Of a stretch of 6,845 nucleotides of DNA, positions 1 through 5,322 are shown in pieces. The stretch is from Bacteroidota bacterium. GTDB lineage: Bacteria; Bacteroidota; Bacteroidia; Flavobacteriales; Weeksellaceae. The notes under the pieces are model-generated. The model worked only from the letters and a program-made list of their open reading frames with translations. It made no database searches and was not told the DNA's origin. Location: the NCBI GenBank assembly GCA_023448955.1, contig JAEXJU010000126.1:1-6845 (forward strand), in the 5' to 3' direction. Both the position numbers and the translations under genes were made by a program. Each line of letters begins with the position of its first letter. Positions within the stretch are counted from its first letter, which is position 1.

Positions 1-989
1 TCACACACCAGTCCGTCTTGCTTTATTTCAAGTCCGCTTCCGTCTATCAGGAAAGGGTCGTTCAGATGTTTGTTGGCACGGAAATAAACCTTATTTTCAG
101 GATAATTGAATACTACTGTAAACCTTCTTAGTACTTCCGAACCGATGGATCCTTTTCTGTCTTTTACGATTTTCAGATGCTGGATAGAATATTCATCAGG
201 CATTGATGCGATAGGTTTATTCATCCGGAATTTCCCGATAGATAAGGAGTTGATGCGGCTTCGTTTTCCGAAAATATCGCCGCTGAATCCGCGTCCAAGA
301 AAATCATCAATATTAGGACGATTGTAAATGAAATCCTTAATCAATGTCGGGAAAAGCCATACCGAATCGGTATTTCCAAGATCCAGTAGCAGCTTGGAAC
401 TCTGTTTTTCGTGCTTCATCTCTACATCTGCATACATATAAGGTTTGTTCATCTCTACACTGATAGGAAATTCTGAAAAATTTCGGATTCTTTTCGGGAA
501 TTCTGAGCTGTCTTTGTAAACTGTAATGGTTTTATTGAGGTAATTGATTTCCAGAGGATGATTTTTAAAGAAATAATAACCGATAATACCGTTTACAGGC
601 ACACCAATGTCTTGGGAAACGTTGAAATCTTCGTCTAGTACGATGAAAACAGTATGAGATCTGTCTACATAATTTTTACCGATCCTTATTTCATTATTGA
701 TGGATTTCAGAGCATCAACACTTACAGTTTCTCCCAATCCTCGAAAAGTAATTTTCTCAACATTTTTAAAATCGACATTCTTATTTTCCAGGCTGAAAAG
801 TAAGGTTTCCGATATTCCAGAATCCAGCATAAAGTTCAGTTCCACACCATTTATATTCATCGGGATGAAGATAAGATTGTTAATGAGCTTGAATTTGATA
901 ACAGTTTTATCAGCGTTTTCCAGCATAAAACCTTGTTGCCCACACATTAAGCAACTTATAAAGAATAATATCAATAATCGGATTTTCAT
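1..989 (-). CDS. Secreted aspartyl protease-like protein with two retropepsin-like lobes (C-terminus cut by window edge)
   Basis: Translating the minus strand from the ATG at 989-987 gives 329 residues with no stop before base 1, so the C-terminus is missing. An in-frame TAA lies 12 nt upstream of this ATG, which fixes the start. Residues 1-17 form a signal peptide (short basic start, hydrophobic core LLILFFISCLM, then GQQ), so the protein is exported; C13 (FISC) makes a lipoprotein possible but the lipobox is poor. Two pepsin-like half-domains are visible. Lobe one has FMLDSG with D56 and a hydrophobic-hydrophobic-Gly motif at GIIGYYF (134-140). Lobe two has LLLDLGNTDSVWLF with D203 and SIGSEVLRRF (281-290). 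Bacteroidetes proteins of this type usually continue into a PDZ domain; residues 310-329 (DPFLIDGSGLEI...) look like the approach to one, but it lies outside the window. The substrate is unknown. In lobe two the usual D-T/S-G is D-L-G, so catalysis is not certain. It is transcribed divergently from the TonB gene. Confidence 0.85.
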   Translation of the reverse strand, partial: MKIRLLILFFISCLMCGQQGFMLENADKTVIKFKLINNLIFIPMNINGVELNFMLDSGISETLLFSLENKNVDFKNVEKITFRGLGETVSVDALKSINNEIRIGKNYVDRSHTVFIVLDEDFNVSQDIGVPVNGIIGYYFFKNHPLEINYLNKTITVYKDSSEFPKRIRNFSEFPISVEMNKPYMYADVEMKHEKQSSKLLLDLGNTDSVWLFPTLIKDFIYNRPNIDDFLGRGFSGDIFGKRSRINSLSIGKFRMNKPIASMPDEYSIQHLKIVKDRKGSIGSEVLRRFTVVFNYPENKVYFRANKHLNDPFLIDGSGLEIKQDGLVC

Positions 990-1166
990 AAAATCAAGTT
1001 ACAAATTTTATAAATGCAAGTATAAAAATTAATTTAATGATTTATGTAGTTTTTATGTATTTCATAATTTGTTTGATATAATGCGTGTTTGTTGGAATGT
1101 TTTTTGATAAGTTTTCATTCTATTTTTAAAATTATTGATGAATGTTTAATTTAAAATTTATTTAAG
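990..1166. promoter_or_regulatory. Divergent AT-rich intergenic promoter region
   Basis: These 177 bases separate the start codons of the leftward protease-like gene and the rightward TonB gene, so promoters for both should lie here. Hand counting gives about 29 G/C bases (roughly 16%), far below the flanking genes. On the plus strand a weak match to the Bacteroidetes promoter pattern (TTTG upstream, TAnnTTTG at -7) can be read as TTTG at 1088-1091 and TAAGTTTT at 1108-1115, with a 16-nt spacer and one mismatch. On the minus strand only near matches are present (for example TATACTTG). Neither start codon has a Shine-Dalgarno sequence. I see no hairpin, RNA gene or small ORF here that I would defend. 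Confidence 0.45.
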
Positions 1167-1997
1167 ATGAAGAATTTATTACTTAGCCTCAGAAAAAATG
1201 ATTTAGACGAAGTTCTTTTCGCTAATAGAAATAAATCTTACGGCGCTTATGCGCTTAGAAATGATTATTCCAATCAACTGACCAAAGCACTATTTATTGG
1301 AATTGCATTTTTTGCGTCTGTGTCCGCTGTTCCACTATTGATGAATGCTTTTAAAAGTGAAGTTGTGTTACCAAAAGATGATTTTTCCGGAAGAGAGATT
1401 CTTGTCATTAACGATACTGAAACTCCAAAACCGAAGCCAGTCAATACAACTCCGGCAACAGTAAAGACAGTTGCTAATCCGGAAGTTACACCGGTTCGTG
1501 AAATTCGGAAAAAAACATCATTGCCAACTAAGAAAGATTTTGAAGGTGCTGCAATTGGTAGTGAAACGAAAGACGGACCAGAAACAACAATTGCTGTTGC
1601 GCTGCCTATCTCTGTTGGTCCACCGGCAGTAACACCTTATCAACCTCCTGTGGCGCCTTCTGCTCCAGTAGAAGACCCAAATGTTATCATTGATGGCGCT
1701 AAAGCAGATGTAGCAGCTGAATTCAAAGGAGGAATCAATGCTTTTCGTCAGAAAGTTGCACAGGGTTTTGATACTTCATCTATAGATCAGTCTGGAATGG
1801 TTTCTGCAACCATCACTTTCGTGGTGGAAAAAGACGGAAGCATTTCTAATATTAAAATTACCGGTGCTAATTCAGATTTTAACCAGGAAGCGGAAAGAAC
1901 TGTAAAGTCTATTAAAACAAAATGGACGCCTGCCCAGCTGAAAGGAAAGGCTGTACGCTCGTCATTCAGAATGCCAATTTCTATGAGAATAGAGTAG
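1167..1997 (+). CDS. TonB-family energy transducer
   Basis: This 276-residue protein would carry proton-motive-force energy from an ExbB-ExbD complex in the inner membrane to TonB-dependent receptors in the outer membrane. Residues 1-38 are cytoplasmic and carry the Bacteroidetes-type segment FANRNKSYGAYALRNDY (18-34). A single membrane anchor follows at about 40-60. A Pro/Thr-rich periplasmic spacer spans about 84-170 (KPKPVN, PPAVTPYQPPVAPSAP). The C-terminal TonB domain covers about 184-276, with FKGGINAFRQ, the core strand pattern GMVSATITFVVEKDGSISNIKI (210-231) and KTKWTPAQ (251-258). An in-frame TAA at 1152-1154 makes ATG 1167 the first possible start. There is no Shine-Dalgarno sequence. 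The gene is monocistronic: a strong terminator follows, and no exbB, exbD or receptor gene is nearby, so its specific partners cannot be named. Several tonB paralogues are usual in these bacteria, so I do not assign the symbol tonB. Confidence 0.9.
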   Translation: MKNLLLSLRKNDLDEVLFANRNKSYGAYALRNDYSNQLTKALFIGIAFFASVSAVPLLMNAFKSEVVLPKDDFSGREILVINDTETPKPKPVNTTPATVKTVANPEVTPVREIRKKTSLPTKKDFEGAAIGSETKDGPETTIAVALPISVGPPAVTPYQPPVAPSAPVEDPNVIIDGAKADVAAEFKGGINAFRQKVAQGFDTSSIDQSGMVSATITFVVEKDGSISNIKITGANSDFNQEAERTVKSIKTKWTPAQLKGKAVRSSFRMPISMRIE

Positions 1998-2041
1998 TGT
2001 CATTACCAGACTTACAGTATATTAAATTATTAAGGTTTTAT

Positions 2042-2081
2042 AATTATCCACATTTTAGCTTGAAATGTGGATAATTTTTTT
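2042..2081 (+). terminator. Rho-independent terminator of the TonB gene; both arms carry a DnaA box
   Basis: A perfect 14-bp inverted repeat (2042-2055 with 2063-2076) encloses a 7-nt loop, and a run of seven T (2075-2081) overlaps and follows the right arm. It begins 44 nt after the TonB stop codon and is a textbook intrinsic terminator. Because the arms are also AT-rich at their outer ends, it may work on either strand. The left arm reads TTATCCACA at 2044-2052 and the right arm reads its exact complement, TGTGGATAA, at 2066-2074. This is the consensus DnaA-box sequence; see the separate entry. The hairpin implies that parA has its own promoter downstream. Confidence 0.85.
2044..2074. promoter_or_regulatory. 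Inverted pair of consensus DnaA boxes (candidate DnaA-binding site)
   Basis: TTATCCACA lies on the plus strand at 2044-2052 and on the minus strand at 2074-2066, centre to centre 22 bp apart. Both match the consensus TTATNCACA perfectly and equal the strong E. coli R1-type box. No other perfect box was found in the window by eye. The location, about 110 bp upstream of parA, fits the known tendency of chromosomal parAB to sit near oriC, and the 2082-2160 flank is AT-rich. The pair could bind DnaA as a regulatory or titration site or belong to an origin. Equally, it may be only a terminator whose stem happens to match. Two boxes are few for a full origin. Confidence 0.35.
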
Positions 2082-2157
2082 AGAAGCCAAATCATTAATT
2101 AACAATACTTTAACGGCGTTGCAGTTTTTTCAAAATATTCTAAGTGCTAAAAAATTG

Positions 2158-2165
2158 TATTTTTG
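2158..2165 (+). promoter_or_regulatory. Candidate -7 promoter element for the parA operon
   Basis: TATTTTTG matches the Bacteroidetes -7 consensus TAnnTTTG exactly, and lies in the terminator-to-parA gap where a promoter is needed. No clear TTTG -33 element stands about 17-21 nt upstream; only a T-run at 2125-2130 is there. If used, transcription would begin around 2170, giving a very short leader, and the GAGGA at 2165-2169 would be excluded from the mRNA. The two signals are therefore alternatives. Confidence 0.3.
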
Positions 2166-2169
2166 AGGA
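2165..2169 (+). promoter_or_regulatory. Possible Shine-Dalgarno sequence before parA (GAGGA)
   Basis: GAGGA ends 8 nt before the ATG at 2178 and 14 nt before the ATG at 2184. If it were a working ribosome-binding site, spacing would favour the 2178 start and add the residues Met-Phe to ParA. Flavobacteria use such sequences weakly, and no other gene in the window has one. It overlaps the candidate -7 promoter element by one base, so both cannot act on the same transcript. Confidence 0.25.
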
Positions 2170-2183
2170 TTAAATTAATGTTT

Positions 2184-2957
2184 ATGGCAAAAATTATAGG
2201 TGTTGCAAACCAGAAAGGAGGTGTTGGTAAAACAACGACTGCTGTTAATCTGGCATCTGCACTTGGTGTATTGGAAAAAAGAGTTCTTCTTATTGATGCA
2301 GATCCGCAGGCTAATGCAACGTCCGGACTTGGTGTGGAAGAAGTTAATTTTTCGACATATAATTTACTGGAACATAGTGCGGAAGTTATAAAATGTATCT
2401 TGCCTACCAGTTCGCCTAACGTTGATATCATTCCTTCGCATATAGATCTTGTGGCTGCGGAAATAGAATTGGTGGACAGAGAAAACAGAGAATACATGCT
2501 TCGCGAAGCGCTGAAGTCTGTCAGAGATCAATATGATTATATTATTATAGATTGTGCGCCAAGTTTAGGTTTGATTACGATCAATGCACTGACAGCTGCA
2601 GATTCTGTTATCATTCCTATTCAGTGTGAGTATTTTGCATTGGAAGGTTTGGGGAAATTACTTAATACAATTAAAAATGTTCAGAAAATCCATAATCAGG
2701 ATCTGGATATAGAAGGACTTTTGCTTACAATGTATGACAGCAGACTCAGGTTATCGAATCAGGTGGTTGAAGAAGTGAATTCTCATTTCCCGGAAATGGT
2801 TTTTGAAACCATTATCAGCCGGAATGTTCGCCTGAGCGAAGCGCCAAGTTTCGGAGAAAGTATCCTGAGCTATGATGCAGAAAGTAAAGGTGCAATACAA
2901 TATATTCAGCTGGCGGAAGAAGTCTTGCTGAAGAATGAAAAATTAGTTAAAAATTAA
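2184..2957 (+). CDS. parA: ParA/Soj chromosome-partitioning ATPase
   Basis: This 257-residue protein is a Walker-type ATPase that binds DNA non-specifically as an ATP dimer and is stimulated by ParB, moving replicated origin regions apart. The deviant Walker A motif KGGVGKTT is at residues 11-18, with both the signature lysine (K11) and K16. The Walker A' motif LLIDADPQAN is at 35-44, and the Walker B motif YIIIDCAPSLG is at 119-129. Length is typical of the short chromosomal type, which lacks the N-terminal DNA-binding extension of plasmid ParA. I chose ATG 2184 because MAKIIGVANQKGG is the usual family start. ATG 2178 (two more residues) is possible, and TTG 2163 is unlikely. It is the first gene of the likely parA-parB-DUF5683-dapB-lepB operon, after the TonB terminator. 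parB follows 38 nt later across a heptamer array. Confidence 0.95.
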   Translation: MAKIIGVANQKGGVGKTTTAVNLASALGVLEKRVLLIDADPQANATSGLGVEEVNFSTYNLLEHSAEVIKCILPTSSPNVDIIPSHIDLVAAEIELVDRENREYMLREALKSVRDQYDYIIIDCAPSLGLITINALTAADSVIIPIQCEYFALEGLGKLLNTIKNVQKIHNQDLDIEGLLLTMYDSRLRLSNQVVEEVNSHFPEMVFETIISRNVRLSEAPSFGESILSYDAESKGAIQYIQLAEEVLLKNEKLVKN

Positions 2958-2960
2958 AAA

Positions 2961-2995
2961 GCTATTTGCCATTAGCGATTAGCGATTAGCATAAA
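2961..2995 (+). repeat. Degenerate heptamer tandem array in the parA-parB gap
   Basis: GC dinucleotides occur at 2961, 2968, 2975, 2982 and 2989, exactly 7 nt apart. Units two to four read GCNATTA (N = C, G, G). The first unit differs at its last base, and the fifth degenerates to GCATAAA. The next period position, 2996, is the A of the parB start codon, so the array fills nearly the whole 38-nt gap. Seven is not a multiple of three, and the parB frame meets a TAG inside the array at 2987-2989, so it is not coding. A second array of the same period stands before lepB. Confidence 0.75.
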
Positions 2996-3886
2996 ATGAA
3001 AGACAAAAAAAGAGCAATGGGACGTGGTTTGGGAGCAATCCTGAATGCGGAAAGCAAAACCAATATCAACACAGCTTCAGACGAAGGTGCAAAAAACCTC
3101 GTAGGAAATATTGTTGAAGTCCCGATTGAAGATATTTACGCCAATCCAAATCAGCCAAGAACTTATTTTGATGAAAAAGCACTGAATGATTTGGCTGAAT
3201 CTATCAAGAGCCTTGGAATCATCCAGCCGGTTACATTAAGAAAAGATGGCGAAAAGTTCGAGATTATTTCAGGGGAAAGACGTTTTCGTGCGTCCAAAAT
3301 TGCAGGTTTAAGTTCTATTCCGGCCTATATCCGTTTGGTTAATGACCAGGAATTGCTGGAAATGGCTTTGGTAGAAAATATCCAGAGAGAAGATCTTGAT
3401 CCGATAGAAGTGGCACTCACGTACCAAAGACTTTTGGATGAGGTCGGGATGACTCAGGAAAATCTAAGTCAGCGTGTCGGGAAAGAGAGAAGCACGATTA
3501 CAAATAGTGTCAGGCTTCTGAAATTGTCTCCGGACATCCAAAACGGAATCCGAAGCGGACAGATTTCCGCCGGGCACGGGCGTGCCATTATGAGCCTTGA
3601 TACAGATGAAAAGCGAAAAGATCTTTTTAGCAGGATTATCAAAGACCAGCTCAATGTAAGACAGGCAGAGCAACTCGCATCTCAACTTAAAAATTCTCAG
3701 GATAAGGAGAAGGTTGTTAAGCAGTCTATCATTCCGAACCATGTGAAAAAAGCACAGCAGAACCTTTCCAATATTCTGAATGTGAATGTCGAGATCAAAA
3801 CTTCGGCTAACGGAAAAAAGGGAAAGATCGTCTTGGATTTTAAAAACGAAGAAGAGCTGGAAAGCATTCTTGCTCACATACGATAA
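2996..3886 (+). CDS. parB: ParB/Spo0J chromosome-partitioning protein
   Basis: This 296-residue protein would load at parS sites, bind CTP, slide as a clamp and stimulate ParA. The N-terminal MGRGLGAIL (8-16) is the ParA-contacting segment of the family. The CTP-binding ParB N-terminal domain covers about 38-135, with NPNQPRTYF (50-58), GERRFRA (93-99) and ENIQREDLDPIE (127-138). A helix-turn-helix follows at about 152-175 (MTQENLSQRVGKERSTITNSVRLL), then the conserved AGHGRA (192-197). A C-terminal dimerisation region spans about 250-296. Length and motifs are complete. ATG 2996 is the first in-frame start after the TAG at 2987-2989, and there is no Shine-Dalgarno sequence. The stop codon abuts the next ATG. 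No parS of the common GTTTCACGTGAAAC type was found in the window, so its binding site is elsewhere or of different sequence. Confidence 0.95.
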   Translation: MKDKKRAMGRGLGAILNAESKTNINTASDEGAKNLVGNIVEVPIEDIYANPNQPRTYFDEKALNDLAESIKSLGIIQPVTLRKDGEKFEIISGERRFRASKIAGLSSIPAYIRLVNDQELLEMALVENIQREDLDPIEVALTYQRLLDEVGMTQENLSQRVGKERSTITNSVRLLKLSPDIQNGIRSGQISAGHGRAIMSLDTDEKRKDLFSRIIKDQLNVRQAEQLASQLKNSQDKEKVVKQSIIPNHVKKAQQNLSNILNVNVEIKTSANGKKGKIVLDFKNEEELESILAHIR

Positions 3887-4516
3887 ATGAAAAAGTTACT
3901 TTCGGTTTTATTATTACTTTCATTCAGCCTGTTTTTTTCTCAGGTGAACCCAAACGATACAATTCGTGTGGAGAATCTTCCGAAAGATAGTATTCCGGCT
4001 GCCAAACCACGTACAGAACCAGAGATTATAGGGAACATTGCTAATAGCAATGCACCTGCAAAAATTCAAAAATTCAGCCCGACTAAGGCTGGTTTGTATT
4101 CTGCTGTTTTGCCAGGATTAGGACAGTTTTATAATAAAAAATATTGGAAAATCCCCATTGTTTGGGGTGCTGTGGGAACAGGAGTTGGAATAGCAATCTG
4201 GAATGATAAGAACTACAGACGCTATCGCAATGCTTTTGTTGCTGAACTGAACGGACTTCCACATGAGTTTTCCGGGATTAGAGGTGTAGATAAAGTTGTT
4301 TTAGGAAATGCACAGGACAGATTCAAAAGACAACGCGATTACGCTATCGGGATTGCAGGACTTATTTATATACTTAATATTGTTGATGCCGTTGTAGATG
4401 CTCATCTTTATGAAGGCAGAAAAGATCCTGATTTGGCACTTACGCCTGCTGTAATCAATGACAGGTTCAGTAACTTTGAGAGTAAGGCAGGACTAGCACT
4501 TACTTTTAAATTTTAA
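3887..4516 (+). CDS. DUF5683 family exported/membrane protein of unknown function
   Basis: This 209-residue protein starts with a clear signal peptide (MKKLLSVLLLLSFSLFFSQ, 1-19). A polar, Pro-rich stretch at about 20-62 precedes the DUF5683 core. The core contains SPTKAGLYSAVLPGLGQFYNKKYWKIP, with PGLGQFYN at 76-83 as its hallmark. Hydrophobic segments lie at about 88-105 and 152-172, suggesting membrane association. The final residues (AGLALTFKF) resemble a beta-strand ending in Phe, as seen in outer-membrane proteins, but this is only suggestive. Its ATG directly follows the parB TAA with no spacer and no ribosome-binding site, so translational coupling to parB is likely. Placement between parB and dapB is, from memory, usual in flavobacteria. 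No molecular function is known to me. Confidence 0.85.
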   Translation: MKKLLSVLLLLSFSLFFSQVNPNDTIRVENLPKDSIPAAKPRTEPEIIGNIANSNAPAKIQKFSPTKAGLYSAVLPGLGQFYNKKYWKIPIVWGAVGTGVGIAIWNDKNYRRYRNAFVAELNGLPHEFSGIRGVDKVVLGNAQDRFKRQRDYAIGIAGLIYILNIVDAVVDAHLYEGRKDPDLALTPAVINDRFSNFESKAGLALTFKF

Positions 4517-4539
4517 ATTAAATCGATATTAAATAAATA

Positions 4540-5238
4540 ATGAAAATAACGCTAGTTGGTTACGGAAAGATGGGAAAGATCATTGATGATATTTCCCAAA
4601 ACCGCGGACACGAAGTGGTGGCAAGATTAAAGGAAACGCCAACCAGAGAATCATTAAATGATGCAGATGTGGTGATAGAATTCTCTAATCCTGAAGCTGC
4701 TTTTGAAAATATAAAAGTATGCCTGGAAAACAAAATTCCTGTCATTTGTGGTACAACCGGCTGGCTGGATAAAAAACCTGAAATCGAAAGAATAGCTGTG
4801 GAACAAAACAGTGCATTTTTGTACGGTTCCAATTTCAGTTTGGGTGTCAATCTGTTTTTTTCGCTTAATGAAAAACTGGCAAAATTGATGAATAATGTGA
4901 AGGAATATACTTGCCAACTGGAAGAAATTCATCACATTCACAAAAAAGATGCACCAAGCGGAACGGCTATTTCCATTGCCGAAGGTATTATCGAAAATTC
5001 TAAATACGAAGCCTGGAAACTGGATGAAACCAAGGATAAAGAATTAGGGATTTTTGCCATCAGGGAAGATGAAGTTCCGGGGACACACAGTGTTTTTTAC
5101 AGATCCGAAGTAGATGAGATAGAAATCAAACATACAGCTTTCAACAGGAACGGATTTGCGCTGGGAGCGGTCATCGCTGCGGAATGGATTGTGGGAAAAC
5201 AGGGTGTTTTTTCTATGAAAGATGTTTTAGGTTTATAA
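4540..5238 (+). CDS. dapB: 4-hydroxy-tetrahydrodipicolinate reductase
   Basis: DapB reduces 4-hydroxy-tetrahydrodipicolinate with NAD(P)H in the cytoplasm, in the diaminopimelate/lysine pathway that feeds peptidoglycan and protein synthesis. The protein has 232 residues, shorter than E. coli DapB (about 270), with a compact Rossmann half as is usual in Bacteroidetes. The nucleotide-binding GYGKMG is at 7-12 and CGTTGW at 70-75. SNFSLGVN is at 97-104. The catalytic and substrate-binding stretch EEIHHIHKKDAPSGTA spans 128-143, where H131, H132 and K135 align with E. coli H159, H160 and K163. FALGAVIAAEWIVGKQGVFSM (206-226) is the family's C-terminal signature. It starts 23 nt after the DUF5683 gene in an AT-only-like spacer without a promoter or terminator that I can support. 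There is no Shine-Dalgarno sequence. Confidence 0.96.
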   Translation: MKITLVGYGKMGKIIDDISQNRGHEVVARLKETPTRESLNDADVVIEFSNPEAAFENIKVCLENKIPVICGTTGWLDKKPEIERIAVEQNSAFLYGSNFSLGVNLFFSLNEKLAKLMNNVKEYTCQLEEIHHIHKKDAPSGTAISIAEGIIENSKYEAWKLDETKDKELGIFAIREDEVPGTHSVFYRSEVDEIEIKHTAFNRNGFALGAVIAAEWIVGKQGVFSMKDVLGL

Positions 5239-5286
5239 AAAACTGTAACAAAAACATCTCATAAAAAACTAATTAATAAAAAATCA

Positions 5287-5322
5287 GCAAAAGGCGAAGA
5301 GCCCATTGCCAAAAGCCAAACT
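5287..5322 (+). repeat. Degenerate heptamer tandem array in the dapB-lepB gap
   Basis: GC dinucleotides occur at 5287, 5294, 5301, 5308 and 5315, again exactly 7 nt apart and five in number. Units are more diverged and A-rich than before parB (for example GCAAAAG, GCCAAAA), but position 4 is A in four of five. The array ends one base before the lepB ATG. The preceding bases 5239-5286 are AT-rich without recognisable signals. Period, copy number, orientation and position relative to the start codon match the parA-parB array. Confidence 0.65.

Noticed and set aside
106..327. Plus-strand ORF of 73 codons opposite the protease-like gene
   Set aside because: It lies antisense to a gene with clear signal peptide and active-site motifs, and its product has no recognisable features.
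697..1032. Plus-strand ORF of 111 codons crossing the start of the protease-like gene
   Set aside because: It is the antisense shadow of the protease-like coding region running into the AT-rich spacer, with no plausible domain.
2163..2183. TTG 2163 as the ParA start, adding seven residues
   Set aside because: The added residues are not family-like, and two ATG codons follow closely at 2178 and 2184.
2498..2509. Perfect 12-bp palindrome GCTTCGCGAAGC inside parA, considered as a parS-like ParB site
   Set aside because: It does not resemble the known parS consensus, symmetry stops at 12 bp, and it is explained by the codons for Leu-Arg-Glu-Ala.
2961..2995. CRISPR array or transposon end as explanation for the heptamer repeats
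   Set aside because: The unit is only 7 nt, there are no spacers, no target-site duplication and no transposase.
3573..3586. GC-rich near-palindrome (GGCACG, GG, CGTGCC) inside parB, considered as parS or a hairpin
   Set aside because: It encodes the conserved AGHGRA region of ParB, has no T-run, and does not match parS.
3464..3877. Minus-strand ORF of 137 codons within parB
   Set aside because: It is an antisense shadow of a well-conserved gene; the product looks like low-information sequence.
2996..3886. Search for a parS site (GTTTCACGTGAAAC type) in and around parAB
   Set aside because: No CACGTG-centred palindrome was found by eye; parS is presumably outside the window or of a different sequence.
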